DNA of 7,387 bases from Bdellovibrio sp. ZAP7 (GCA_943324165.2 CALPKO020000058.1:1-7387); one strand, 5' to 3'; counted from the first letter of the stretch, positions 1 to 7,277 are shown. Notes: generated by a model not told the origin, from the sequence alone. Program-made: numbers and translations.

Positions 1-283
1 ACGCAAAAATTAAATAATTGAAAAACTATTTTATAACTTTTATGGAAATCGCATTTAGAAAAATGAAGTGTTTTTCTTAGACATAAAAACATCAAGTTAA
101 ATTGCAAATAGCCTTTCAGTCAAAAAATAAAAAATAAAATTAGTAAAATATGTGATTAATTTTAAAAATAAAAAAAAACGATTTATATTTTCTTTATTTC
201 AAAACTTTAGAAGATCCTGCTTTAATGCAAGAGAAAATTCGACAAATGTCAGTTCAGTAAATAATTTAGAAAACACTAAAAAC
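1..283. other. AT-rich intergenic stretch, no convincing gene
   Basis: About 280 bases with many A and T runs. In all six frames I see only short or low-complexity reading frames. The one exception is a plus-strand frame open from 156 to a TAA at 258-260, whose last 18 residues (TLEDPALMQEKIRQMSVQ) look like real protein although the part before them is Lys/Phe/Tyr-rich noise. It has no ATG, GTG or TTG start before the internal ATG at 225. It could be the 3' remnant of a decayed gene or chance. A GTG-started frame at 152 runs straight through the terminator at 284-322 and is not believable. No promoter, tRNA or repeat array was recognised here. Confidence 0.5.
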
Positions 284-322
284 AAAAAATCGTCTAAAAT
301 TTATATTTTAAGACGATTTTTT
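284..322 (-). terminator. Bidirectional hairpin terminator of the 56-residue membrane protein gene
   Basis: Bases 284-295 pair perfectly with 311-322. The helix continues as 296-300 with 305-309, with one bulged A at 310 and a four-base loop. Read on the minus strand, the stem follows the stop codon of the gene at 331-501 by eight bases and ends in six T. Read on the plus strand it also ends in a T run (316-323), so it could stop transcripts from both sides. The stem is AT-rich with a short GC core (CGTC). Confidence 0.8.
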
Positions 323-330
323 TATTCAAT

Positions 331-501
331 CTATTCAGCAGATTGCTGTTCTTTTTTTGCTTTCTTTTCTTTGTATAATTCCCATATAGCTCCGCCAATC
401 CAATATTGAACAAATGCAACAAGAAAAAACATTAACCAAAAACCAATCGTCAATATGGTTAAGAAAAGTAAAAAGCCTAAATACTGGTGAAATTCAAACA
501 T
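331..501 (-). CDS. Small hydrophobic membrane protein, 56 residues, unknown function
   Basis: The protein starts MFEFHQYLGF. It has a long hydrophobic stretch at about residues 8-40, rich in Phe, Leu, Ile and Trp, enough for one long or two short membrane helices, then a charged Lys/Glu tail (KEKKAKKEQQ) likely to lie in the cytoplasm by the positive-inside rule. No known family was recognised. The frame can be extended to a TTG at 529-531, giving 66 residues, but that codon lies inside the -7 promoter element (529-536), so a transcript from this promoter could not contain it. I therefore use the ATG at 499-501, which leaves a leader of about 20 bases. The gene is divergent from fumC and has its own terminator, so it is probably transcribed alone. 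The good promoter and terminator around so short an ORF make it likely to be real. Its role cannot be told from sequence. Confidence 0.75.
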   Translation of the reverse strand: MFEFHQYLGFLLFLTILTIGFWLMFFLVAFVQYWIGGAIWELYKEKKAKKEQQSAE

Positions 502-528
502 ATTATCAGGAATTAAATAATTCAATTG

Positions 529-559
529 CAAATGTAAGTGGATTTTTTTTTCTTACCAA
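529..559 (-). promoter_or_regulatory. Bacteroidota-type promoter of the small membrane protein gene
   Basis: On the minus strand a TTG (-33 element, plus positions 557-559) is followed after 20 bases by TACATTTG (-7 element, plus positions 529-536), a full match to TAnnTTTG. The predicted transcript start is near 522, about 20 bases before the ATG at 501. The spacer contains nine consecutive A/T pairs (543-551), a homopolymer that could slip. The promoter faces away from fumC. Confidence 0.7.
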
Positions 560-597
560 TAATTTACATTCAATTTTTATAAAATAGTTTTTATGCC

Positions 598-605
598 TAT
601 TTTTG
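598..605 (+). promoter_or_regulatory. Probable -7 element of the fumC promoter
   Basis: TATTTTTG is an exact TAnnTTTG match 50 bases before the fumC ATG at 656. The -33 element is poor: only a TTT run near 574-578 at about the right distance. If used, transcription would start near 612 and leave a leader of roughly 44 bases. It overlaps the region of the alternative upstream ATG at 593, which would then not be transcribed. Confidence 0.5.
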
Positions 606-655
606 CGACTTTAAAACGCTATTATTTTACACTTAAAATTATACATCAAAAACAC

Positions 656-2041
656 ATGGAATTTAGAATCGAAAAAGATACAATGGGAGAGGTAAAAGTA
701 CCTGCTGATAAATATTGGGGAGCACAAACCGAACGTTCTCGTAATAATTTTAAGATTGGTCCTTCTGCTTCAATGCCGAAAGAAATTATAGAAGGTTTTG
801 CCTATCTCAAGAAAGCTGCAGCTTATGCCAACTGCGATTTAGGTGTTTTGTCTATCGAAAAAAGAGATGCTATTGCACAAGTTTGTGAAGAAATTTTAAA
901 TGGTGATTTAGAAGATCAATTTCCATTGGTAATTTGGCAGACTGGCTCAGGAACACAAAGTAACATGAATGTCAATGAAGTGATTGCCAACAGAGCCCAA
1001 GTTTTAGCTGGTTTTAAAATTGGTGAAGGTGAAGCTATTGTAAAAGCCAACGACGATGTTAATAAATCACAATCTTCAAACGACACATTTCCCACAGGAA
1101 TGCACATTGCCGCTTATAAATCGGTGGTGGAAATTACAATTCCTGCTGTAGAAAAATTAAGAGATACGCTTCAAAGTAAATCTATTGCGTTTCAAAATGT
1201 AGTTAAAATTGGCCGCACACATTTAATGGATGCCACTCCTTTGACGTTAGGACAAGAAATTTCTGGTTATGTAGCGCAATTGAATTACGGTTTAAAAGCA
1301 TTGAAAAATACATTGTCGCATCTTTCAGAACTAGCATTGGGCGGAACAGCTGTCGGCACAGTATTGAATACACCAAAAGGTTATGACGTAAAAGTTGCTG
1401 AGTACATTGCACAATTTACCAAACATCCGTTCGTAACAGCTCCGAATAAATTTGAAGCTTTAGCATCGCACGACGCTATTGTCGAAGCACATGGCGCTTT
1501 AAAACAATTAGCAGTTTCGTTAAATAAAATTGCGAATGACGTTAGAATGTTGGCTTCTGGACCACGATCTGGAATCGGCGAAATTATTATTCCAGAAAAC
1601 GAGCCCGGATCATCAATAATGCCTGGAAAAGTAAATCCAACGCAATGTGAAGCATTGACAATGGTTTGCGCGCAAGTAATTGGAAATGATGTCGCCATCA
1701 CCGTTGGTGGAATGCAAGGTCACTATGAATTAAATGTTTTTAAACCTGTTATGGCGGCAAATTTCTTACAATCCGCTCGTTTGCTGGGCGATGCGTGCGA
1801 GTCTTTTAATGAACATTGTGCACAGGGAATTGAACCAAATCACAAAAGAATTAAAGAATTAGTAGACAATTCATTGATGTTAGTAACTGCATTAAACACC
1901 AAAATTGGCTATTATAAATCTGCTGAAATCGCACAAACTGCTCATAAAAATGGAACTACATTGAAAGAAGAAGCTGTTCGATTAGGATATGTTACTGCAG
2001 AAGATTTTGATGCGTGGGTAAAACCTGAAGAAATGGTTTAA
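656..2041 (+). CDS. fumC: Class II fumarate hydratase (fumarase C)
   Basis: The 461-residue enzyme reversibly hydrates fumarate to L-malate in the TCA cycle in the cytoplasm. It is the iron-independent homotetrameric type of the aspartase/fumarase superfamily. Visible signatures are [10 protein letters not shown] at 96-105, the [10 protein letters not shown] stretch at 138-147, [11 protein letters not shown] with the catalytic-site His at 189, and the superfamily signature [11 protein letters not shown] at 318-328, whose second Ser (319) fits the catalytic serine of E. coli FumC (Ser318). Length is normal for the family and no residue of these motifs is missing. The reading frame is open upstream to an ATG at 593, but those 21 extra residues do not resemble fumarase, and the likely -7 element lies inside them; the ATG at 656 ([13 protein letters not shown]) is the better start. 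No other TCA gene is adjacent. The gene has its own terminator and appears monocistronic. Aspartase and argininosuccinate lyase are relatives, but the near-complete match to FumC motifs makes fumarase the clear call. Confidence 0.97.
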   Translation: MEFRIEKDTMGEVKVPADKYWGAQTERSRNNFKIGPSASMPKEIIEGFAYLKKAAAYANCDLGVLSIEKRDAIAQVCEEILNGDLEDQFPLVIWQTGSGTQSNMNVNEVIANRAQVLAGFKIGEGEAIVKANDDVNKSQSSNDTFPTGMHIAAYKSVVEITIPAVEKLRDTLQSKSIAFQNVVKIGRTHLMDATPLTLGQEISGYVAQLNYGLKALKNTLSHLSELALGGTAVGTVLNTPKGYDVKVAEYIAQFTKHPFVTAPNKFEALASHDAIVEAHGALKQLAVSLNKIANDVRMLASGPRSGIGEIIIPENEPGSSIMPGKVNPTQCEALTMVCAQVIGNDVAITVGGMQGHYELNVFKPVMAANFLQSARLLGDACESFNEHCAQGIEPNHKRIKELVDNSLMLVTALNTKIGYYKSAEIAQTAHKNGTTLKEEAVRLGYVTAEDFDAWVKPEEMV

Positions 2042-2063
2042 TCAATTAATTATAATTTTACAG

Positions 2064-2107
2064 ATTGGTCCTAAATATTTATAGAAAGTGTTTAGGACTA
2101 ATTTTTT
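2064..2107 (+). terminator. Rho-independent terminator of fumC
   Basis: Bases 2064-2075 pair with 2091-2102 (core GTCCTAAA with TTTAGGAC, extended outward with one G-T pair), with a 15-base loop that may close partly. A run of six T (2102-2107) follows. It begins 22 bases after the fumC stop and ends 21 bases before the DUF1801 start, separating the two genes. Confidence 0.85.
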
Positions 2108-2128
2108 GCTAATTTTCAATAAATTAAA

Positions 2129-2530
2129 ATGACAGTAACTGAATTTATAAATACCCAAATTCCAGAACGACACGATTTATTAAGTACAATTCATACAATA
2201 ATTCTTCAAGAAGATAAAAGTGTTGCCGCAAAAGTAGGAATGATGATGGGCAAGGAAATGATTTTATACAATTCCCCTGGGAGTTTTAAATATGCGCTTT
2301 CAAGTGTAAAAAAACACATTTCGATTCATGCCATGCCCTTGTATTGTTCAACTGAAATACATTCAAAATATAAAAATCTTTTGCCAAAAGCGAATTTTCA
2401 AAAAGGATGCGTGAATTTTAATGATGAAACCGAACTACCGCTGTCGATTTTAACTTCGTTGATGGCAGAATGTTCGAAAGTTGATTTACAAGCGATTCGA
2501 GAAGAGTATTTAAAATCGAAGAAAAAATGA
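2129..2530 (+). CDS. DUF1801 family protein
   Basis: The 133-residue soluble protein has no signal peptide or membrane segment. It resembles the DUF1801 (YdhG-like) family: an N-terminal helix pair, a central segment with the substrate-like cleft region (KVGMMMGKEMILYNSPG at about 35-51), the family-typical ISIHAMPLY at 64-72, a conserved KGCVNF at 92-97 and a C-terminal helix (ILTSLMAECSK). The family's biochemical function is not established. The ATG at 2129 is the first start after the fumC terminator and leaves a very short or AT-rich leader; a weak -7-like TAATTTTC sits at 2110-2117. The gene converges on the alkylation repair gene with only nine bases between the two stop codons and no hairpin between them. 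Family assignment is by recognisable motifs; function is unknown. Confidence 0.82.
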   Translation: MTVTEFINTQIPERHDLLSTIHTIILQEDKSVAAKVGMMMGKEMILYNSPGSFKYALSSVKKHISIHAMPLYCSTEIHSKYKNLLPKANFQKGCVNFNDETELPLSILTSLMAECSKVDLQAIREEYLKSKKK

Positions 2531-2539
2531 TTGTTTTAG

Positions 2540-3247
2540 TTAGCATTTAACGGTCTTCTTTTTCTTTCCAATTCCGTTTCGAAGTCTAACTTTTTCGATA
2601 TAATCTGGTGCAAAAGGAGTTTTGCAAGCTGTGTCGCCCATATTGACAGTTATTATTCCAATTCTATTCCCTACTGCACTTGCTAGTTCAGTCAATTCGG
2701 GTATATAACTTCCAACAGCAATTACAAAAGCATTCATAGTTTGCTTTACCCGATTTTGAGATTGATGAATTTCGCTTTCAATTTTTTTTAAAAATGATTT
2801 TATTTCATTGATATCTAAGGTTTCATTATCGGTTAATGCAATTAAATTTGAATAAGTCGACCAACCACAAGCAGCAATTTGCTCATTTTCGGATTTAATC
2901 CATTCTAATGCTAGTTCGTGTCCAAAATTACTCTCTGCAGCAACCCACGGAACCGTATATTCGCTCAACATATACCAATAGGCGTTTTCTATCCAATTTT
3001 GCAAATCTGTTTTGGTCATTTTTTTATCGTCTGCAATCAATCCAGCAAAGTACATCGCATCTGAATTTCCTGTAGCAAACAAATCCAAAGACAACTCGTA
3101 GTTCTTTTTAATTTTTTTCTGAATTCCCTTTAAATCTCCAACTTTTACGCCAAAAAAAGGTTCTTTTGCACCATGTTTGATCAATACATTTTTGATAGAT
3201 TGACTTCCATAAGATTCGAGTTCTTTAAGAATTTCTTGACTTGTCAT
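2540..3247 (-). CDS. DNA alkylation repair protein, AlkD-like HEAT-repeat family
   Basis: The 235-residue protein belongs to the DNA alkylation repair enzyme family (PF08713 type), all-helical HEAT-like proteins that include the DNA glycosylases AlkC and AlkD, which remove alkylated purines. Seen in the sequence are the N-terminal helices with HGAKEPFFGVKVGDLK at 25-40, ATGNSDAMYFAGLIAD at 58-73, an aromatic-rich block (WIENAYWYMLSEYTVPWVAAES) spread over 85-106, the pair EWIKSENEQIAACGW near 115-129, and the basic end GKKKKTVKC that is typical of this subgroup. Length is normal. I cannot map the AlkD catalytic Trp/Asp/Arg residues with confidence, and members of this subgroup are mostly uncharacterised, so glycosylase activity is inferred from family only. 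The gene is probably transcribed alone from a promoter next to the terminator of the gene upstream and ends nine bases from the converging DUF1801 gene. Confidence 0.9.
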   Translation of the reverse strand: MTSQEILKELESYGSQSIKNVLIKHGAKEPFFGVKVGDLKGIQKKIKKNYELSLDLFATGNSDAMYFAGLIADDKKMTKTDLQNWIENAYWYMLSEYTVPWVAAESNFGHELALEWIKSENEQIAACGWSTYSNLIALTDNETLDINEIKSFLKKIESEIHQSQNRVKQTMNAFVIAVGSYIPELTELASAVGNRIGIITVNMGDTACKTPFAPDYIEKVRLRNGIGKKKKTVKC

Positions 3248-3273
3248 GTCTCTTACTATTTATAAATTAGCAT

Positions 3274-3281
3274 CAAATATA
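3274..3281 (-). promoter_or_regulatory. Probable -7 element of the alkylation repair gene
   Basis: On the minus strand TATATTTG matches TAnnTTTG exactly and lies 26 bases before the ATG at 3247. No TTG is found at the usual -33 distance because that place is taken by the terminator hairpin of the upstream small gene, so the assignment rests on the -7 match alone. Confidence 0.45.
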
Positions 3282-3305
3282 AAAAAAACCACTCGGAAGT
3301 GGTTT
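3281..3305 (-). terminator. Terminator of the 36-codon lysine-rich gene
   Basis: Bases 3286-3293 and 3298-3305 form a perfect 8-bp stem (AAACCACT with AGTGGTTT) with a four-base loop, followed on the minus strand by a run of eight T (positions 3281-3288, partly in the stem). It begins four bases after the stop codon of the small gene and abuts the -7 element of the next gene. Confidence 0.85.
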
Positions 3306-3309
3306 AAGA

Positions 3310-3420
3310 TTAATCTCTTTTTGGAGCGTTTTTCTTTTCTCGTTTCTCAAGTTTTTTTTCTTTTGCCGTCTTCAATGGCTCTTTCTTTTCCGTTTTTTTT
3401 GCGTCTTGACTTTTTGCCAT
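3310..3420 (-). CDS. Very short lysine-rich basic protein, 36 residues
   Basis: A 36-residue ORF (start MAKSQDAKKTEKK, end KKNAPKRD) made mostly of Lys, Glu, Ala and Arg, strongly basic overall. It has no hydrophobic segment and would be cytoplasmic, either one charged helix or disordered. Its reality is supported by a clean ATG start, a well-formed terminator only four bases after the stop, and its position as the only gene in a 300-base gap. Function is unknown; a nucleic-acid or ribosome-associated role would fit the charge but is a guess. It lies 145 bases after the secA stop and is separated from it by the secA terminator. A weak -7-like element (TACATTTA, plus positions 3460-3467) lies 40 bases upstream. 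Similar short lysine-rich proteins are, as far as I recall, annotated in flavobacteria, but I cannot confirm homology here. Confidence 0.7.
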   Translation of the reverse strand: MAKSQDAKKTEKKEPLKTAKEKKLEKREKKNAPKRD

Positions 3421-3509
3421 GATATTAGATATTAAAGTTAATTTATTTTTTAAGAATAGTAAATGTAAAAATTAATTTTGATTTAAAATCTAAACTTAGT
3501 TTTAAATTG

Positions 3510-3544
3510 AAAAAATCCTAATTTCATGTTGAAATTAGGATTTT
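3510..3544 (-). terminator. Terminator of secA
   Basis: A perfect 14-bp inverted repeat (3512-3525 with 3531-3544, core ATCCTAATTTC) with a five-base loop begins 21 bases after the secA stop. It is followed on the minus strand by a T run at 3510-3515. Because A and T runs flank both arms it could also act on the plus strand. Confidence 0.88.
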
Positions 3545-3565
3545 AAGTATTGTTATTTTAAAAAT

Positions 3566-6500
3566 TTAAACTAAAACCCAAGTTCCGTTATTAATCAAAA
3601 CTTCTGCTTTTTTATATTTCATTTCTTCAATTTGTCCGTTGGCAACATTCTGAATTTTTACGGTATCGTTGCGATTAATTTTGGGTTGATCACGCACGAT
3701 TGTTTCCGTAATTTGACGTTGCTGCGTCTGACCTGCTTCTCTGTTTTCGGCTGATAAAGTGTCTGAATTTGGCACCTCGTCTTTTGATAATTTATAATCA
3801 TCTTTTTGACGAATTTCTTTTGCTTCTTGAATGTATGACAAATTTTGTTGTGGCAAGTCTCCTTTAAACAAAAATGAAATTACTTCTTTATTCACTCCAT
3901 TCAGCATGTTATTAAACAATTTAAAAGCCTCAAATTTGTAAATCAATAAAGGATCTTTTTGCTCGTGGACTGCCAATTGAACCGATTGTTTCAACTCGTC
4001 CATTTTGCGTAAATGTTTTTTCCACGCTTCGTCAACTATGGCCAAAGTTATATTTTTTTCAAAATCTGAAATCAATTGTGCGCCATTTGTTTCGTAAGCT
4101 TTTTTCAAGTCGGTGACCACATTCAAAGTTTTAATTCCATCAGTAAATGGGATTATAATTCTTTCGAACGTATTGCCTTCTTTTTTGTAAACATCCGTGA
4201 TAATTGGCAATGCTTCTCGCGCGCTACGCAAAGTTTTCTCGGTATAATATTCTACAGTAGTTTTATATACTTTTCCTGTAATTTCAGTTTCAGAAAGTTT
4301 GTTGAAATCACTTTCTGTAATTGGCGATGTAATTGAAAAACAACGAATCAAATCAAATTCAAAATTCTTGAAATCATTAACTTGCTTATTGGTAGCAACA
4401 ATTAATTCGCAAGTATCATACATCATATTGGCAATATCTACCTTCAATCGTTCACCATGAAGTGCGTGTTTTCTTCTTTTGTAAACTACTTCACGTTGGG
4501 CATTCATCACATCATCATATTCGAGTAAACGTTTACGAACACCAAAATTATTTTCTTCTACTTTCTTTTGGGCTCTTTCAATGGATTTGGTCATCATCGA
4601 ATGTTGGATTACTTCCCCTTCTTTTAATCCCATTCTGTCCATTACTTTTGCCACTCGTTCTGAACCAAAAAGACGCATCAAATTATCTTCTAAGGAAACA
4701 TAAAATTGTGAGCTTCCGACATCACCTTGACGACCAGAACGACCACGCAATTGTCTATCAACTCTACGAGAATCATGGCGTTCGGTACCAACGATTGCCA
4801 ATCCACCAGCAGCTTTAACTTCAGGAGAAAGTTTAATGTCTGTACCACGACCTGCCATGTTGGTAGCTATGGTTACCACACCAGATTTTCCAGCTTCTTC
4901 TACAATTTGCGCTTCTTGCTTGTGCATTTTTGCATTCAAAACATTATGCGCAATACCTCTCATTTTCAACATTCTACTCAATAATTCAGAAATTTCAACC
5001 GAAGTTGTTCCGATTAAAACTGGTCGTCCTGCGTTAGACAATTGAGTTACATCTTCAATTACAGCATTAAATTTTTCTCGAGTAGTCTTGTATATATAAT
5101 CTTCTTTGTCTTCTCTCGCCATGGCACGATTAGTTGGAATTTCAACCACATCAAGCTTGTAGATTTGCCAAAGTTCGCCAGCTTCCGTAACAGCAGTTCC
5201 TGTCATCCCGGCTAGTTTGCTGTACATTCTGAAATAATTTTGTAAAGTAACCGTTGCAAAGGTTTGTGTTGCTGCTTCAATTTTTACATTTTCTTTAGCT
5301 TCAATGGCTTGGTGTAATCCGTCGGAATAACGACGACCATCCATGATACGACCAGTTTGCTCATCAACAATCAAAATTTTATTGTCCATGATTACATATT
5401 CTACATCTTTTTCAAAAAGAGAATAAGCTTTCAACAACTGTGTTAACGTATGAATTCGTTCGCTTTTGATAGAAAAATCTTGAAATAATTTTTCTTTTTC
5501 TTCAGCTTCTGCATCTTTTTCTAAACTTAATTTCTCAATTCTAGCGATTTCAGTTCCGATATCTGGAAGCACAAAAAAACTGTTATCTGAAGCATCAGAC
5601 GAAAGAAATTTGATACCGTTATCGGTCAATTCAACTTGATTATTTTTTTCTTCAATTACAAAATACAAGGCCTCATCGATCTTGTGCATTTCGCGATTAT
5701 TGTCTTGCATATAAGTATTTTCAGTTTTTTGAAGTAATTGCTTTACTCCTTCTTCACTCAAAAATTTAATTAATGCCTTGTTTTTTGGTAAACTTCTATA
5801 CGCCCTCAAAAGTTGAAAACCACCCTCTTTTGTATTACCTTCTTTGATTAATTTTTTTGCTTCTGATAAAAATCCATTGGCCAATTGACGTTGTAAATTA
5901 ACAAGATTTTCTACTTTAGGTTTAAGTTCATTAAATTCATGGCGATCACCTTCAGGAACAGGACCAGAAATAATCAACGGCGTTCTCGCATCATCAATCA
6001 GAACAGAATCTACCTCATCAACAATGGCGAAATTATGTTTACGCTGCACTAATTCTGCTGGAGAATGGGCCATATTGTCTCTCAAATAATCAAAACCAAA
6101 TTCGTTATTTGTGCCATAGGTAATATCTGCCTCGTAAGCTTTTCTTCTTTCATCAGAATTAGGTTGGTGGTTGTCGATGCAATCAACAGTCAATCCGTGG
6201 AATTCAAAAAGCGGAGCTTTCCAAGTGCTATCTCGTTTTGCTAAATAGTCGTTAACGGTTACTAAATGCACACCATTTCCGGTCAAAGCATTCAAATACA
6301 ATGGTAATGTTGCCACTAAAGTTTTACCTTCACCTGTTTGCATTTCGGCAACTTTTCCTTCGTGCAGTACCATTCCTCCAATCAATTGAACATCATAATG
6401 AATCATGTCCCAAGTGATTTGTTTTCCCGCAGCATTCCACGAATTGGTCCAAATGGCTTCATCTCCTTGTAAAGAAATGTACTCTTTTGTAGCTGAAAGT

Positions 6501-6916
6501 TGTCTGTCTTTTGGAGTTGCCGTTACTGAAAGTGTGGCATTTTCTTTGAATCTTTTTGCTGTTTCTTTTACAACTGCGAAAGCTTCAGGAAGAATTTCCA
6601 TCAACGTTTTTTCAGAAATTTCATAAGCTTCATTTTCTAAAACGTCAATATTTGCATAAATATCTTCTTTCTTATCTATGTCTTCTGTAGTTTCAACTTC
6701 GATTTTTAAAGCTGCAATTTTCGCATCTTTTTCGGCACGAGAAAGTTTAATTTTTTCTTTGAAAGCAACTGTTTTAGCTCTCAATTCATCGTTTGAAATA
6801 GATGACAATGAAGATTCTAAAGCTTTAATTTTATTTAGATAAGGCTGCAATGCCTTTACATCTTTTTGAGATTTATCACCTACAAAGGCTTTAAGTATGC
6901 TATTTATGAAACTCAT
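3566..6916 (-). CDS. secA: Protein translocase ATPase SecA, long Bacteroidota form
   Basis: The 1116-residue motor drives preproteins through SecYEG by ATP hydrolysis, acting at the inner face of the cytoplasmic membrane. Nucleotide-binding domain 1 shows MQTGEGKT at 192-199 (Walker A, Lys198), [16 protein letters not shown] at 267-282 and [21 protein letters not shown] at 299-319 (Walker B/DEAD-like). Domain 2 shows [14 protein letters not shown] near 516-529, GMTGTA near 570-575, [12 protein letters not shown] at 685-696 and [12 protein letters not shown] at 721-732. The helical wing and scaffold follow, with [20 protein letters not shown] at 962-981 and [16 protein letters not shown] near 986-1001. 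Compared with E. coli SecA there are about 90 extra residues before Walker A (near 55-105 and 125-172) and about 90 more between Walker B and the IVDE motif (around 325-460); such insertions are usual in Bacteroidota. The C-terminus lacks the CxCxSGx...CH zinc motif and instead reads KINRND, then a different 32-residue tail ending WVLV. The frame is intact. The ATG at 6914-6916 gives the expected N-terminus. The DUF2795 gene lies just upstream, with a terminator between them. Confidence 0.98.
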   Translation of the reverse strand: MSFINSILKAFVGDKSQKDVKALQPYLNKIKALESSLSSISNDELRAKTVAFKEKIKLSRAEKDAKIAALKIEVETTEDIDKKEDIYANIDVLENEAYEISEKTLMEILPEAFAVVKETAKRFKENATLSVTATPKDRQLSATKEYISLQGDEAIWTNSWNAAGKQITWDMIHYDVQLIGGMVLHEGKVAEMQTGEGKTLVATLPLYLNALTGNGVHLVTVNDYLAKRDSTWKAPLFEFHGLTVDCIDNHQPNSDERRKAYEADITYGTNNEFGFDYLRDNMAHSPAELVQRKHNFAIVDEVDSVLIDDARTPLIISGPVPEGDRHEFNELKPKVENLVNLQRQLANGFLSEAKKLIKEGNTKEGGFQLLRAYRSLPKNKALIKFLSEEGVKQLLQKTENTYMQDNNREMHKIDEALYFVIEEKNNQVELTDNGIKFLSSDASDNSFFVLPDIGTEIARIEKLSLEKDAEAEEKEKLFQDFSIKSERIHTLTQLLKAYSLFEKDVEYVIMDNKILIVDEQTGRIMDGRRYSDGLHQAIEAKENVKIEAATQTFATVTLQNYFRMYSKLAGMTGTAVTEAGELWQIYKLDVVEIPTNRAMAREDKEDYIYKTTREKFNAVIEDVTQLSNAGRPVLIGTTSVEISELLSRMLKMRGIAHNVLNAKMHKQEAQIVEEAGKSGVVTIATNMAGRGTDIKLSPEVKAAGGLAIVGTERHDSRRVDRQLRGRSGRQGDVGSSQFYVSLEDNLMRLFGSERVAKVMDRMGLKEGEVIQHSMMTKSIERAQKKVEENNFGVRKRLLEYDDVMNAQREVVYKRRKHALHGERLKVDIANMMYDTCELIVATNKQVNDFKNFEFDLIRCFSITSPITESDFNKLSETEITGKVYKTTVEYYTEKTLRSAREALPIITDVYKKEGNTFERIIIPFTDGIKTLNVVTDLKKAYETNGAQLISDFEKNITLAIVDEAWKKHLRKMDELKQSVQLAVHEQKDPLLIYKFEAFKLFNNMLNGVNKEVISFLFKGDLPQQNLSYIQEAKEIRQKDDYKLSKDEVPNSDTLSAENREAGQTQQRQITETIVRDQPKINRNDTVKIQNVANGQIEEMKYKKAEVLINNGTWVLV

Positions 6917-6957
6917 AATGCGTATAATTTCTGTTTATAAATTGTGTAAATTTAATC

Positions 6958-6985
6958 AAAAAAAAAGCCTCTATTGAGACTTTTT
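6958..6985 (-). terminator. Terminator between the DUF2795 gene and secA
   Basis: Stem of 6962-6967 with 6980-6985 and 6969-6971 with 6976-6978 (one C/A mismatch between them), four-base loop, followed on the minus strand by a nine-T run (6958-6966). The flanking AATC/GATT can pair further. It lies 16 bases after the DUF2795 stop and about 40 bases before the secA start, so secA either has a promoter within that short gap, where I see no good TAnnTTTG match, or relies on partial read-through. Confidence 0.8.
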
Positions 6986-7001
6986 GATTGATTTATTTTT
7001 T

Positions 7002-7223
7002 TTAATATTCATCCTCATTCCAAAGATAATCTTCGTCGGTCGGATAATCTGGCCAAATTTCTTCCATTGACTCATAAATTTCCCCTTCGTCTTCAATTGA
7101 CTGCAAGTTTTCCACTACTTCTAATGGTGCTCCAGCTCTAATTGCGTAGTCGATAAGTTCATCTTTTGTAGCCGGCCACGGCGCATCACTTAAATAAGAT
7201 GCTAATTCTAATGTCCAATACAT
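7002..7223 (-). CDS. DUF2795 family small acidic protein
   Basis: The 73-residue cytoplasmic protein matches the DUF2795 family as found in Bacteroidota: MYWTLELASYL at the start, APWPATKDELIDYAIRAGAP at 14-33, the VVENLQ segment at 36-41 and an acidic end (EEIWPDYPTDEDY at 54-66). It carries about 21 Asp/Glu against one Lys and one Arg, so it is very acidic. The KDELIDYAIR-GAP-VVENL region is the DUF2795 domain, a small helical unit of unknown function. The ATG at 7221-7223 is set by the conserved N-terminus and by a promoter whose transcript would start about 18 bases upstream. It has its own terminator, so it appears to be a single-gene unit upstream of and co-oriented with secA. A link to secretion is only suggested by position. 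Confidence 0.88.
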   Translation of the reverse strand: MYWTLELASYLSDAPWPATKDELIDYAIRAGAPLEVVENLQSIEDEGEIYESMEEIWPDYPTDEDYLWNEDEY

Positions 7224-7247
7224 CTGCTATCGATTTTAATATTTATG

Positions 7248-7277
7248 CAAAAATAAATTTTTTACTGAAAAAGTCAA
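7248..7277 (-). promoter_or_regulatory. Bacteroidota-type promoter of the DUF2795 gene
   Basis: On the minus strand TTG (plus positions 7275-7277) and TATTTTTG (plus positions 7248-7255) are separated by exactly 19 bases, the usual spacing for the primary sigma factor of Bacteroidota. The predicted start is near 7241, leaving a leader of about 18 bases before the ATG at 7223. This is the best promoter match in the window. Confidence 0.75.

Noticed and set aside
1..92. Minus-strand frame open from 92 to the left edge (MFLCLRKTLHFSK...)
   Set aside because: About 30 codons of AT-rich sequence with no promoter or family resemblance.
152..409. Plus-strand 85-codon frame with a GTG start
   Set aside because: It runs through a clear terminator hairpin and antisense across the membrane protein gene, and its composition is that of AT-rich noise.
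1381..1701. 106-codon minus-strand frame inside fumC
   Set aside because: Antisense shadow of a highly conserved enzyme; no promoter or independent protein signature.
3473..3480. TAATTTTG on the plus strand, a -7-like match
   Set aside because: No -33 partner, and a transcript would meet the secA terminator hairpin at once and then run antisense to secA with no gene to serve.
4462..4984. Plus-strand frames of 118 and 85 codons opposite secA
   Set aside because: They overlap each other and the conserved nucleotide-binding domain 2 of SecA and are rich in Ser, Phe, His and Cys, as expected for antisense reading of this gene.
6405..6626. 73-codon plus-strand frame opposite the secA 5' part
   Set aside because: Shadow of secA with no supporting start or promoter.
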